A stretch of 64,000 nucleotides of DNA, taken from assembly GCF_032362555.1 (NCBI RefSeq), contig NC_083505.1:5695501-5759500 (forward strand), written 5' to 3'. Below the pieces are notes generated by a model that was given only the letters and a program-made list of their open reading frames with translations, did not search any database and had not been told where the DNA came from. This document shows positions 35,453-47,879 of the stretch, one piece after another (the first letter of the stretch is position 1; every line of letters starts with the position of its first letter). The translations under genes and the position numbers were made by a program. This DNA comes from Amyelois transitella. Its lineage: Eukaryota; Arthropoda; Insecta; Lepidoptera; Pyralidae.

Positions 35453-38400
35453 TTAGTAGACGTCAAACTCTATTAGTGGTTCGTTTATAAAAATCCTGTC
35501 GAAACTAAACCGCGTCAAATCTATTGTTGTGTAGTGGCTGTCAATTATTAATTCTGTTATTGCTCTTCCTATGCCTGGAGCATGTTGACATCCTTAAAGC
35601 AAAAAAATAATTAAAGCTAGTTCACTTACATGTATCCCTTTTTTTTCAAATAATTTTAATTTCTTTTATAGTAACCTAAAATTAAAATTGTATTAAAAAA
35701 AAGAAGAAAAATAATAAAAAAATATTGTATTATCTTTGTACATTTACTGCTTCCGATCTTTTCGGAGTGGCCCTCGTATAAGCACACTAAAACATTTTCT
35801 AAAGTAGATTACTCTTAATTGTCTGTTCCGGCATTCTGGTTTTATCAAGACGTTTTTACTTCCTCAGACTCGAAAATTATCTTGGTTATTGGTAATCATT
35901 TAAGCACGTAAAGTTCATTTCTGATATAAAGGAAGAACATAAATAAAAGTTCCTCACCATATTTCCCAAATCCAGCAGCAATGTATAAATTGTTGTGATA
36001 AGGATGGGGTCCTATAATACCTGTTTCGTCATATGTATTGTAATCTTGCATTTCGGTTGTTAACTTTTTTAGCTGAAAATAAAAAAGAGTCACATAAGAG
36101 TAAGGTAGTTCGACGATACACTTAATGAGAAAAATCAAATGAAAATCTTTGGAGAATGCCGGTTGGATTATCAACTTACCTTTTTCCCTATTGTCAAAGG
36201 GAATCTGTTATTCACAGAAGGTTCTATGATTTTTTTTAAAAACTCCTCTTCTGACATATTTTTAGATTCTTCACTAGTAAATGGTACATGCCCGCAGAGT
36301 AAGTTGTTTGTCAAACCATCTTTTCGTAGCCACACTCCACTTGTATCCATTATTAATGGGGTGTTTAAATGCGTCATTCTATCTTCATCACATATTGCAT
36401 AAATTCCATAACCTCTACAAAAAGGTAATAAATACTGGGGTTATTTTTATTAACAGTGCCTGAGTGCCCGAGCTGTGCTCGGTGGCCGTCAGCAAAATCA
36501 TAAAAAGTAGTAAAAACAACAAAAAAAATCTTTAATTTAAGAGGTAAATATAGGGATATCACTCAAATACTGCCGTACAGAAGGCAATTGGAGAAACCAC
36601 TGTACTATGATCCCTAAAATGGGGTTGATACAATACTTATGGAGGCATTATCATAAAAATTTGTACAAACAAAAAATTGGTGGAAGATACAAAAAGTATA
36701 AAAAGTACAAATTTATGCACTATTTCAAATTTCAGTGAAATTTTAGGACCGTTAATCAAAAACGCTAGTACAAAAATTGCTTGTACAATAGTATAGGAAT
36801 AAAAAAAATTACTGGATTTAGATGTAACGTCGAACCCTAGCTATAACTATACTTAAAGAGTAAGACATATTTTTGAACTATGACTCGTGGCAGCAGTATG
36901 CTGGTGTCTTATTTTAAATAAAAAAGTATCTACTGCATGCATGCATGAGAGAAAAATGTATAAAAATTGTACCTCTTTTCTATTGGTAGTGGTAATGACA
37001 AAAGTCCGTCACTGTTGCCAATTTTAGCAAGTTTTGCTATTTCCCCGGATTTGTTACCAGCAGCTAGGATACAAGCGGCAAATTTAATGGAATGCTCTTC
37101 ATTGTCTGGCGTTTTATACAAAACCTTACAGATTCGTTCAAATGAGCCTGGTTCAACTCCCTCCATCAAAACATCACGTTGTTTTTCAATTTCAAAACCA
37201 GTCACTTCAGCATTTATATAAATAGCTCCGAGATCTTGTGACTTCCTTATGAGTCCGCTTAGAAATGCCCAGGAGTTAAATACACCTTCAGTTTCAAGAC
37301 ACATACTACCTGGAACATTTAGATTGACAATACTACTAGGTGTATATCTTGTTTACAGAAAGAATTTAACCCCACATGAAGTTCTCTGTAAGACCCAATG
37401 GTTGACTGGTAGATAATGCTTCTAGCATTAAGTCCGCCAATTGTGCTATACATTTGTATCTTGTGCAATGAAGTTTAAATAAATAAATAAAATATAGCTC
37501 CATCGCCGAAATGGCAACAGATAAACATACATACCTACCTACATATATTATGATCACGTCTTTATCGCTTAAAGGGTAGACAGAGCCAACAAGCTCGAAG
37601 AATGACCATGTTCAGTTGTATTGTATGGCATAGTGATATTTAGAAGATTGTTGGTGTATTTAATATGTATAAGCTGTTTTAAAAAATCTATGCATATACA
37701 TACATAATAAATCTGTAGAAGGGTAAATTCCGTACATAGAGAATATTTAAAAATAAATAGCTGGGAGTATTACTAGATCTCTGCTATATTTAAATTTGTG
37801 TCTAAAATCTACTAATTGGATTAAGACTTGATTGACTTGATACTATTATACGACTACGACGACTTTAGCATCCTGAGCCCACAACACCGGATACTCTTAA
37901 TCCCGGAAAAAGTACCATTCTAACAGGATTATTCAATGTACGCGTAAATGTCATTGTGTATATGAAGTCATGGAAAAAAAGCTTTAAAACGCGCACCTAG
38001 AGTCATTAGTAGTACTGAGATTTGGGCATAGGGTACCTGCTTTTCATCTCGGAGAAAACAGCGTTCCCGTAGGATATATAAGTACGCTATAAAGAGAAAG
38101 ACTCCATTTACTCACTACTACTTTTGTGCTGCTATTAGCGTCACGGGAGCATTGCGCAGGGGCAATTTTCCTTGTTACTGCCGGCAATCCGGAAGGTACA
38201 CCATGTCGCAGGTATTCTACGCAAGAGTACTATGAATTGTGATTGAGAGTATTTCTCGCCTTCGTGTTTAAGGAAATACAAATCCACGGATTCCTTACTA
38301 CCCGACAATTTTGCAAGTGAAGCACTGAAGTTACTTGATTATAGCCAGTTTACAGTATCGGTGCTGCGGACATGGGCACCACGACATCACCACCACCACC

Positions 38401-41400
38401 TACCAATGGTCGTCAAAGAATAAGATGAAATTTTCGAGTAATTGGAACGAAGTACCCCTGTGCTAATTTATTTATTACTGTTTAAACCTCATCGCACCAA
38501 ATTATTTTTTGACGACCATAACGCTTGCAGGTTTAGTTATTTCCGATAACAACTACTGTATTTTCACGGTATTAAGCTTTAAAAGTATGAAGGGAAGCAA
38601 TTTATTTATTTAGGTACTTTCTTACATCTACCATTACAGACTTAATCCAATGTGATAGTGTATAATCAATTATAATATATTATCCTTAATGCTGCCCTTG
38701 TGAATTCACTCAAACTGCAATTGAACATATCTATCTCATTCGATATGAGATTGAGTGTGCGTATTGCACGCGTCAGTGGAGCCTCCCGCGAGAGATTAGT
38801 CCGTGCGTGTGGAACCACCAACAGTGCTGGCCGGCGCCGGCGCCACACATACCTACTTATCTGGCACTGCAACCCGATTGTTGCAAGTAGATTAAAGTGA
38901 GTATGTAGTTGTCCCTCTAAGTACTCTCACCACGTACAATACAAGCGTCATACTACTTCTAACTCTCAATTCGTTGTATCCCACCATACCTAATATAAAT
39001 AAGGTTGGATACATTAACGGATAGAATGGAAGTAATTAGTTATCCTACGAGTGCAGCGATTAACGAACTTCGCAGTCTGATCGTATTTTGTACCTATCTG
39101 TCTAGTCTACGCGTAGGTGATTACTCGACGCTCGGCGTCTCTCCGATTGGGAATTTTCTGGGTATTTTAAGAAGCGTTTATTTTTGATTTTTACTATGAA
39201 GCGAGATAATTATCAGAAAACATGTAATTTTTAATTTACCCTTTAGAGTACTTTTCTCGAATAAAGCTAATGGTAGACATTTTTAATTTTGCTTTATTAA
39301 ATAATATGTATATTATTTACAGTTAAAATCCGGTTGACTGGTTGATAATGCTACTCGTATTAAGTCCGCCAATTGTGCTATACATTTGTAATTAGTGCAA
39401 TGAAGTTTAAATAAATAAATAAAATAATGTAATTAATTTTTTTCTCAAAATTCAAACGGGTCATTATGTGTACTGATAATATGAATACGCGTGGGCAAAA
39501 TTTATCCAAGACAAGCCTCAAGCCTTAAGGAGTACTGAGAAGAAGATAAGTATCTCATATCTTTGATCCAGGAAAATATTGTTTAGTTAGGATTAGCGTC
39601 CACCAAAAATGTTCGTGAGCGAAGTTACGAGCAACAAGCTTTGCGTGATATTTTAAGAAGACTTGCTTTTACCCGCAGAAAGACAAGCTTTTCTGGCTTG
39701 AAGAATCAGACAATGTGCGGGGCTGTAGACGCACATCCTCACTAAAGTACCGATTTTACTGTCACTGTCAATTTCACTTGTACTGTGCTTGGACCCGTGG
39801 AGACGTGGGGAATCGCAGAAAGCGGTTGTTGCGACGCTGCGGAGCTCGGGGCTGTCAAGGAACAGGATCAAGTTGTGCCAATATAACAACGAAGATTGAC
39901 TATCATTGTAGCAAGCCCAGGCGTGATTCAGGCGGGCGAGTACTGAAAGTTAGGTGAATGACAGCTGTAAAATAGTGATGAAAAAGGGGATGCTTAGATG
40001 GTTTGGTCATGGGGAGAGAATGAATGAAAACAGGTTGACTAAGCAAATATACAAAGGGAGTGTATGGGAGTTGTGGCTGCTGGAGTTGAAAAGCCTAGAC
40101 AAACATACCTTGAACAAATCATAGACGTTCTAGCAAAAGGTCAAGTCAAGAGTACCTGAAATCGACATCGAATGTAGATGAAGCAAAAGAAGTATGTATG
40201 GATCGTGGCAAGTAGAAAGATGTGGACTCTGCCTACTGCACCGGGAAAGAGGCATGATTTGTGTTGTCTTTATCTTTTAAATAATTTTAGTAGGTACCAT
40301 CTAATGAACGAAAATGTGTGTCCCTTAACACCTAAGTCGTCCCTTAGTGGCGGACAGTAAAAATATTGGTATTTCTTGTAAGAAATTACGTATTTAATTC
40401 TAATTATTTGATTTTGTTTTAGAGTATAGAAGAAAGAAGATAGTTAAAATGGAAGAGAAGAAAAAGAAAGGATTCTGGGATCCACAGAGCTTACAAACTG
40501 CTATTGATAAGGTTATGTCAAAAGAACTGTGCGTAAGACAAGCTGCAATGCAATATAATATTCCTAAAAGCACTATAGCTGGAGAGCTAGTGAACCCTCC
40601 GAGTAACGGTGTCAAATAAAGTTTATTTTTCTTCCTAAACTGTGCAGTTCTCGATGCACCTGGCAGGTACTTTTGCTTACTCTAATCGCCTGGCAATTTT
40701 TTTTTTTATAATTATCAATAAATAAAATAGATGATATTAAATTTTGTAGCTTACAGCAGGAAGTTTTTTTTCCTATGTATTTTACATTTTAAGAAATAAA
40801 AGTGTTGATGACGTGCAGGGCAGATGCCTGCCAGGTCATGATTTTTGGCCTTGGTGTGCTATGAATCATCACTTTACATATTTCTAGCGTTACAGGAACA
40901 CCGTTACTCGGAGGGTTCACTAGCTCTTAGGCTACTATACATGATTAAATAAAGGCCCTAAATCGAGAAGAAGTAACAATGAAACCAAAATTAGGTAGGT
41001 TCACTAACACCTTCTCAGCAGACTATGAAGAAGTCTTGGTGGACCACATTAAAGATTTATCGAATAGATGCATGCCGCTAATGAAAAAGAAGTTTCTAAA
41101 ATTAGCATACGTCTAAGCTGAAGTCATGAAGATTCCTCATCGATTAAATAAAGAAAAAGGCAGTGCTGGTAAATAAAAAATAAAAGTCGTAATAAAAAAT
41201 TACCACTTCATGAAAAGGCATTCTGACATTTCCTTGAGAACACCGGAATCGACAAGCATGATGCGCGCCGTAGGATTTAACAAAACACAAGTGGATATAT
41301 TCTACGACAACCTTGAAAAGCTGATAAAACAGTACAACATTCACACCCTCATGAATTTATAACTGTGATGAAACTGGTGTCAGTTGCGTGCACAAATATT

Positions 41401-44400
41401 CGTCCGGTACTAGGTGCCACTTTTTAAAATTATGTTTTTTGTTACCAAAGTTTGTTTGATAGTATTAATTATTCTTTAGCAGAGGTTGCATTTTTGTTAA
41501 TTTAATTTGATTTCTAACTTTGTTATCTAATATAAGTCATAATTTTATAAACATACATACAAACATACATAAAATCACGCCTCTTTCCCGGAGGGGTAGG
41601 CAGAGACTACCTCTTTCCACTTGCCACGATCCCTGCATACTTCCTTTGCTTCATCCACATTCATAACTCTCTTCATGCAAGGTCGGCGGTTTCGGGTACT
41701 TTTGACCTGACCCTTTACCAGGACGTCCTTAATTTGATCAAGATATGTTCGTCTAGGTCTTCCCACCCCGACCTTTCCCTCCACACTCTCCATGTATATC
41801 TGCTTAGTCAACCTGTTTTCATTCATCCTCTCCACATGACCGAACCATCTCAACATACCCTTTTCTATTCCTGTAACTACATCTTCTTTCACATCACAAC
41901 ATTCCCTTATCACGCTGTTCCTTATCCGGTCACTCAATTTCACACCCAACATACTCCTTAACGCTCTCATTTTCACTGCATTTATTCTGCTTTCGTGCTT
42001 CTTTTGCCATACCCAACTTTCACTCCCATACATTAATGTCGGGACCAACACGCCCCTGTGCACAGCCAGTCGAGCCTTTTTAGATAGTTTCTGACTGCTC
42101 ATAAAGGCATGCAAAGCTCCATTCACCATGTTCCCCGCGTTCACTCTCCTTTCAATATCACTATCACACTTGCCATCTGATGTAAACTTTGATCCTAGAT
42201 ATACAAACTCTTTCACTTGCTCAACTTTTTCTCCTCCAATCAAAATATTACATGCTGTCATTTCTTTCTCCATTTTAAAAACCAGTGTTTTAGTTTTACT
42301 TACGTTCACTTTCATTTCTTTCTCTTTTAAAGCTTCATGCATACAGTTTACCATCTCCTGTAACTCCTCCGCTGATGACGCCAGTATAACCTGATCGTCG
42401 GCATAGAGCAGACATTTGACGAGTAACTCATTCATCCTTAATCCACTTTCAGACTCTTTCAAATCTGTCAAACAACTATCCATAAATAGGTTGAACAGCC
42501 ACGGTGACGCAACACATCCTTGCCTAACGCCTTTCTCAATCTTAAACCACTCAGTGTGCGCTCCGTTTATCCTGACACAAGCACTCGAATCCTCATATAA
42601 GGATTTCAGTGCTCGTATTAAGAGACTGCTCACCCCATGTATAGAAAGTGCTGACCACAATTCATTCCTCTCAACTCTGTCATAGGCCTTTTCCAAATCC
42701 ACGAATGTGCAATAGACTGTTTTGGCTCTTGGCCAAAAACTTTTCGGCTATGCACCGCAAAGAAAAGACCTGATCAGTACATCCCATTCCCTTTCGAAAT
42801 CCCGCTTGAGCATCCCATATTTTGTCATCAGTTTCATTCCTGACTCTATGAATCAATACCTTAGCATACAATTTGCCGACGACGCTAAGCAGGCTAATAC
42901 CACGATAATTTTTGCAGTCCAGTTGTGACCCTTTTCCTTTGTAAAGTGGCACGATAACAGCCTTACACCAATCTTTTGGTACTCGGCCGCTTCTCCAACA
43001 CAAATTGAAAAGGCAGTACAACTGTCTAGCTACGACGCCTTTTCCTGCTTTTAGCATCTCGACCGACACTCTATCATACCCAGCAGCCTTACCCGCTTTC
43101 ATACTCTTAAGTGCTTCCACAATTTCAAACATTTCAATTTCGCCTTCCATCTCATTCTCTTTTATCTTTTATCTAGTTCTGCTATAGCAGAACTCTTTCT
43201 TATTTTCTTCCTTTTTTTCAAATAAACTCTCAAAATAGTCCTTCCATATCTTTAGCACACATTCTTCTCCTTTCACAACACTACCATCCTGGCATCTGAT
43301 CCTAGTCAGCTCTCTGGTTATAGTTTTTCCTCAGGCTGACCTTACGGATTTCCAGAATACTTTCAGATTTGACTGAAAGTCTTCTGATACACTATTATCA
43401 AAATCCTCTTTATACTCTTCTTTCTTTCTAATCACAGCTTTCTTAACCAAATCTTTCATTTTTTTATATTCCTTACGTGCTTCATTCACATCTTCATCTA
43501 TAACCTCTTGCATTCTTAAGTTAGCTTTTGCTGCTAACAAATCCAGCCATGCTTTCTTCTTTAATCGCACAAGTTCTTGCACATCATAATTTTATAAACA
43601 TTCCTTAAATATTTTATGTTTTATTTTTAAATAACCTTAGGTGTCCGCCACTAGGGGACTTCCCCCTAATTCACACTAATGGTCAATCCGCAACCAAATA
43701 AAACTTCAAGATAGGTTCAGTTATCTACTGAATGTGTGAAAAGACAACAAACAAATAAACTTACATTTGCATTTAAAATATAAGTTTGGATTACTATTCT
43801 GCTAAATAATATCTTAACTTACCTAATTTGATATCACTGGTATTAATCCAAGGAAATCTCTCTTGAATCTCATTAGCAGATAATATTTCATTTTTCAAGC
43901 CCATTTCTCTTTGTTGAACAGCAGTTTGTTCTAATTTCTCAGTATACCTTTCACTGGCTAACATTAAAAATCCATAGGGTGTGTACTGCACATCAACATC
44001 TTCACCTAGATTTTCTCGTGCCTTTCTCAGAAATTCAGCACCATATGAAGCAAGTTCAATATTTTCTGGCAGTGAACAGTTTCTTATTAGAGTTCCATGT
44101 GATATATTATTACGTACTTCTCTATACTAAAAAATATTAAAACAGGTATTATCTTTATCCCTAAAATGGTAGACTGATTCAACAGTGTCATAATGACTGA
44201 TGGACCATGTTTAGCTGTATGACTTGAGGATGGAATTGAGATTTCTAATAGTGACAGGTTACAAGCCCGCCTAAAAGACGATACCCGAGTTTATTCGCCT
44301 ATCCTTTAGTCGCTTCTTACGTCATCCATGGAGAAGAGATGTAGTGGTCCTATTCTAATGAGCCGGGAACTATACAGCACCTAATTATGCCTATTGATAC

Positions 44401-44680
44401 TTACAGTCAAATCCTTTTCTAAAACGATTACAGATAAACCTTCACCAGCCCTAGTTTTTAACGCGTGAGCAACAGCTGAGCCTATGTAGCCTCCACCAAT
44501 GATAACTATGTCGGCATGAGTAGGGTAAACTGATGCTGTTTTATTCATTCCGAAAAATTCTGCAATCCCGTTAGTAACAACTCTCACAGTTCTGCTTAAC
44601 GGATTCACATCGTTAGAGTAGTTTCGGAATAAACCCGCCGCTGGTACACGAACTCCACGAATTATTTTCGTTATATTCAT
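35453..44680 (-). CDS. FOXRED1: FOXRED1: FAD-dependent oxidoreductase, complex I assembly factor
   Basis: FOXRED1 is a mitochondrial D-amino-acid-oxidase-fold flavoprotein needed to assemble respiratory complex I. Six coding exons on the minus strand: 44405-44680, 43823-44126, 36973-37309, 36180-36414, 35958-36072 and 35453-35592. They join in phase to 468 aa (human 486). An Arg-containing, acid-poor N-terminus fits a mitochondrial presequence. The dinucleotide-binding motif GGGYIGS is at residues 62-68. Diagnostic family blocks follow: SLPENIELASYGAEFLR, GFLMLASE, REMGLKNE, ERFPWINT, MDTSGVWLRKDGL, DYNTYDETGIIGPHP, and the C-terminal CQHAPGIGRAITELI followed by TTIDLTRFSF. Intron 2 is 6.5 kb because of several transposon insertions; none hits an exon. 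No stop or frame break is seen. Confidence 0.97.
37375..37497 (+). repeat. LINE 3' tail, Jockey/CR1-like family
   Basis: Contains GGTTGACTGGTAGATAATGC, TTCTAGCATTAAGTCCGCCA, TTGTGCTATACATTTGTA and ends GCAATGAAGTTTAAATAAAT with an AAATA repeat. Further copies: plus at 39330-39425, minus at 59104-59218. A short, conserved, LINE-type 3' end with a TAAA-like tail. Confidence 0.65.
37552..37640 (+). repeat. Interspersed repeat family 'GCGGGGTAGACAGAGCC', fragment
   Basis: Contains GATCACGTCTTTATCGCTTA, AAGGGTAGACAGAGCCAACA and TTCAGTTGTATTGTATGGC. Lies in FOXRED1 intron 2. Confidence 0.6.
37660..39310. other. FOXRED1 intron 2, unassigned stretch
   Basis: AT-rich DNA with one more GC-rich patch at about 38760-38870 (CGCGTCAGTGGAGCCTCCCG and CTGGCCGGCGCCGGCGCC). 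I find no protein domain, RNA gene or clear repeat border. The short open frames around 38666-38900 are both-strand reflections of the GC patch. Confidence 0.4.
39330..39425 (+). repeat. LINE 3' tail, second plus-strand copy
   Basis: Contains GGTTGACTGGTTGATAATGC, TATTAAGTCCGCCAATTGTG and the same TTTAAATAAATAAAT end as the copy at 37375. Confidence 0.6.
39482..39635 (+). mobile_element. Helitron-like relic
   Basis: Shares AAAATTTATCCAAGACA, GCCTTAAGGAGTACTGAG and GTTCGTGAGCGAAGTTACGA with the copy at 50600-50815 (AAAATTATCCATAGCACA, GCTTTAAGGGCTACTGAA, GTCCGTGAGCGAGGCCGCGG). Degraded; no gene. Confidence 0.4.
39975..40260 (+). pseudogene. RTE-like LINE C-terminal fragment
   Basis: The plus strand shows traces of the RTE C-terminus: a LRWFGH-like stretch (ATGCTTAGATGGTTTGGTCA), NRLTKQIY, then ..DEAKEVC and the tail GATCGTGGCAAGT and GGGAAAGAGGCATGATTT. 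It is interrupted by frame changes, so it is a dead copy. It lies in FOXRED1 intron 2. Confidence 0.65.
40449..41425 (+). pseudogene. Degenerate CENP-B/jerky-type DDE transposase
   Basis: From 40449 the plus strand reads MEEKKKKGFWDPQSLQTAID, then KVMSKELCVRQAAMQYNIPK and STIAGEL: a psq-type helix-turn-helix as found at the start of CENP-B/pogo-like transposases. After a 345-bp insertion (40583-40927) it resumes with SADYEEVLVDHIKDLS, then WYYHFMKRHSDISLRTPEST (with an altered frame), MRAVGFNKTQVD, DNLEKLIKQYN and NCDETGVSCVHK, the usual CENP-B HTH and first DDE region. Stops and frame breaks (for instance near 41115) show that it is inactive. It ends before a complete DDE catalytic domain. 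Confidence 0.75.
40583..40927. mobile_element. 345-bp MITE inside the transposase relic
   Basis: A perfect 30-bp terminal inverted repeat (AGAGCTAGTGAACCCTCCGA then GTAACGGTGT) at 40583-40612 and 40898-40927. The outer bases are self-complementary around CTAG (AGCTAG on the left, CTAGCT on the right), so CTAG may be a 4-bp target duplication and the true TIR may start TGAACCCTCC. The body contains GGCAGGTACTTTTGCTTACT and no open frame. Confidence 0.8.
41555..43583 (-). mobile_element. RTE-like LINE, 5'-truncated, 2.0 kb, 18-bp target duplication
   Basis: The insert is flanked by a perfect 18-bp direct repeat TCATAATTTTATAAACAT (41537-41554 and 43584-43601). It ends on the minus strand in an ATGT-type tandem tail. 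It encodes the reverse transcriptase region: VRQGCVASPWLFNLFMDSCL, the catalytic LLYADDQVILASS, then VYLGSKFTSDGKCDSDIERR, LRWFGHVERMNENRLTKQIY and GVGRPRRTYLDQI. The reading frame is broken at about 42690-42720 and between 43150 and 43331, and the endonuclease is missing, so it is dead. It inserted in intron 2 of FOXRED1. Confidence 0.92.
44150..44385 (+). repeat. Interspersed repeat family 'GCGGGGTAGACAGAGCC', degraded copy
   Basis: Contains ATCTTTATCCCTAAAATGGT, TTTAGCTGTATGACTTGAGG, AATAGTGACAGGTTACAAGC, CCTATCCTTTAGTCGC and GAGCCGGGAACTATACAGCAC. Lies in FOXRED1 intron 1. Confidence 0.65.
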
Positions 44681-44877
44681 TATAGACTAACAGAATAATG
44701 CTAAGGTTCATGGATTCAAGACATTAAAATTGATATAATTGTTGTAGGAATAAACCCCGAAATTTACGACTGAAAATTAAATTACCACATGATATTAATA
44801 GTATCATGAAATGAACACAAACTAAATAGAGATTACTTTACTCTTTGAGAGATACTAAATAAAATTAAATGAATTAG

Positions 44878-45710
44878 GAATGTGAAAAATCGATTAAGAA
44901 TCGATTTTTTTAAAGTAAAAATCGTTTTTATAAGTGATTTTTTTAAAATTAATAATTGATAAAAAATCGATTTTTATAATCATGCAATAAATGCACTCCG
45001 ACATTACGTTTTTGTCTTCTGGCTTGGAGCCCGGAATGCAAACTGCCAAAGAATACTATCATAGCTTCATAGAATAGAATAGATTTATTTTCAAAATTGG
45101 ATACAAGATATCACTTATTGACGTCACATCACTTGAATCTAATTATAACTACTACCGCTTCCAAAGCGCATGTTTAGAAGAAGCGGTGGAACAAACTACA
45201 CTGCAGCATTTTCATCTGACGTCAATATACAAATATATATCTCTTAAATCTAAATCATGGACGAATGCACATTGCCTACATTAAAAAACATGAATGAATG
45301 TAGAACTAGTTATTTAATACGAATATTTCGTTTTACGATTTTAGATGATTCATTTAATCAAACATTCTCTATGTATATATTCATTTAATCAAACATTCTC
45401 TACGATATGTTATTCATTATTCGTTGCTGAAACTTAATTTTTCAAACTTGATTGTTAAAAACTGTAATTTGTGTTGATTATATAAGAACTTACTGTTTCT
45501 GTTGTTTATTTTTAATGAATAAATCTATTGATATAATTTATATAGCGTTTATTTTGACATTAATTGAAAAATTAGGAAAAAATCTATCAATATAATAAAA
45601 TCGATTATATTCTTAAGAAAAATTGATTATTTATTAATCGATTTTTCATACTTAAAAAATAAATCGATTAGATAAAAATCGATTTTTTATCAGCAATGTC
45701 ACATCCCTAA
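44878..45710 (+). mobile_element. ATCGATT-rich element with short inverted ends, nested insertion
   Basis: The ends are GGAATGTGA (left) and TCACATCCC (right), which are near-perfect inverted repeats, each followed inward by AAAAATCGATT-type arrays. A different repeat (ATAGAATAGATTTATTTTCA to an ACCGCTTCC.AAGCG block) appears inserted at about 45072-45240. Inside it, TTCATTTAATCAAACATTCT is duplicated in tandem (45349-45371 and 45380-45402). A partial inverted copy lies at 30010-30605. Confidence 0.6.
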
Positions 45711-46344
45711 AATGAATGGCCGGCTAGGCGGGGCTAGTGTTGGAAACTGATCGATTATTTGCAAAATCTTTTTTTCAAGTCCAAAAGATTCATTTTTTAA
45801 CTCAAGATGCAGTACTGAATCGATTCAGGGAATCGGTGTTTCACCCTTGAAAATTGTCATTCGATATTTTTAGTATGGTAAAAACCATAAAGTAATTACA
45901 ATTAGTTGAATGTATCCGTAATATTACGGTGTTGCCGATAAAAGGGTAAATTACTCAAATACTCGCGAGATGTCTGTATGATTAGTTTCCTTCGCCTTTC
46001 GCTTGTCATTTGTTTTGATGTTTGTTATCTGTGTTAAACTGTGTTTGTTGTCGTGCGATTGTGATAGCTTTTTGCGTTTTTTTGTGTGTTTGACCATTTT
46101 TTTTGCGGTGTATTCTACTAGTCACGTTTAAGAATTTAAAGATGAACTGAAAACACGAGGTGCTTCCATGCGAGGAATCAAGGCTCTTTAATTGAAAAGT
46201 AAGACAATTCCTAACCTATAAAGTAGTTTGAGTTGAAATACAATTTAAAACCTCACACACGTTTATTTCATTAAAAAATGTTTATTCTGGTCTCTGGACC
46301 TTAATAAATGTACAGAGAGGGTTTTTTTTAGTGTGTAGTGTAGT

Positions 46345-46544
46345 AGAACGTAGTAACTTGATCAAATTAAGGACGTCCTGGTCAAAAGGGTCAGGTCAAA
46401 AGTACCCGAAACCGCCGAGCTTGTATGAAGAGAGTTATGAATGTGGATGAAGCGAAGGAAGTATGCAGAGATCGTGGCAAGTGGAAAGAGGTAGTCTCTG
46501 CCTACCCCTCCGGGAAAGAGGCGTGATTTTATGTATGTATGTAT
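46345..46544 (+). mobile_element. 5'-truncated RTE-like LINE tail with 10-bp target duplication
   Basis: It carries the LINE C-terminus (VMNVDEAKEVCRDRGKWKEV, then SAYPSGKEA) on the plus strand and ends in an ATGT repeat. It is flanked by the direct repeat GTAGTGTAGT (46335-46344 and 46545-46554). Confidence 0.85.
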
Positions 46545-47284
46545 GTAGTGTAGTTCCAAAATAAGCGCTGTGTTTTAATTAATTATTTAATATATTTATA
46601 ATTGTATGTAAGTACATAGGTATTGATATTCCACACCTTTTTTTTGTAACGGGGGGAAATCCTTTTACGGACGACCACCTGATTTTTAACCCGGGAGTGT
46701 GGGACTCCTGGCACTGAGTGTGAGTGTGTTCATGTTTGTTTCACTTTTATTTAATTTACCTGAAGACTGCTCTTCCTCTTCAACTCTATCGCTGTACCGA
46801 ATTTCATCAAAACAGGTTCAGTGGTTTAGATGTGAAAACCTAACAGACATATATAGTCATTTACCTATTTATAATATTAGTAGGGATAACCCTTATGTGA
46901 TACATTATGCCTAAAATTATTATAGCGCTACAGGTGCCGTGACTTGCAAAGCCTCCATCTCGCCATCGCTCGTTGTAACTGATTATGTCGAGAATGTGCA
47001 GGGTTGCACTTTTGTGCAAAGGATTTGAGCGAAGCTAGAGAGGGCACTGGCGCGAGAATGAACGGCCGCTATAAGTATTATGTCTAGGTACTAAGTTGTG
47101 ACCAACCAGGGCGTAACACTTAAGAAAGAGCGATTATTTGAAACCAATGGGAATTTTTAAGGCATTCATATTTGATAGACACTTTGCTAATTTTAAGTTT
47201 CTTATCAAGTAGATCGTATTGAAAATAAACGTTTTGAGAAAGCGTTTCGTTATGTTATGTATAAAACGCGTAACGACATATAGC

Positions 47285-47440
47285 ATATAAGAAGGAGCAT
47301 GAGGAAAAATATGTGTTCACTTCCATAAACTAAAGAGTTGTGTAGTTGTAAAAACCAGTGTTGTCCAATCGTTTTTATTGATATCGATATTGATACTGGT
47401 CTTTTTGTCTATGGGACCCCAATGTTCTAATAAAATTAAT
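47285..47440 (+). repeat. Interspersed repeat with TATCGATA-like core, copy 2
   Basis: Same block order as the copy at 6440-6610: CATAAACTA, TGTAGTTGTAAAAACCAGTG, GATATCGATATTGATA, TTTGTCTATGGG. Confidence 0.55.
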
Positions 47441-47879
47441 GAAGAAAGTATGGTAGAAATTTTTTTGTGTATACATTACATTTACAATTTACAATTAGTA
47501 TAGTGTTACAAGATGCAAATTAATTATTATCTTGTAATATTTTCTGGGTGTTGAATCCAGATACTAATATAATATATCAAATACAAAAGTAAGTTTGTTT
47601 GTTACTTCTTCATTTTTAGTTAAACCATTGAACTGATCTGCTTGAAACTATGTATAATAATTGAAAGACGTGTATGTTCGTAACAGACTGATTTTATTTA
47701 ATTTTCAAAGGAAGGAAGTTCAAATTTTGACACTGAGTTTTGATACACACTCTAATTCACCCACTTATCAAATCAAACCAAATTACTTGCATGTCTAAAG
47801 AAAGGATACATTACAAGGATATTATGCCAAGCAAGTTCATAAACTTATAATGTTTCAATTGACAAAGGCCCTTAGTTAG

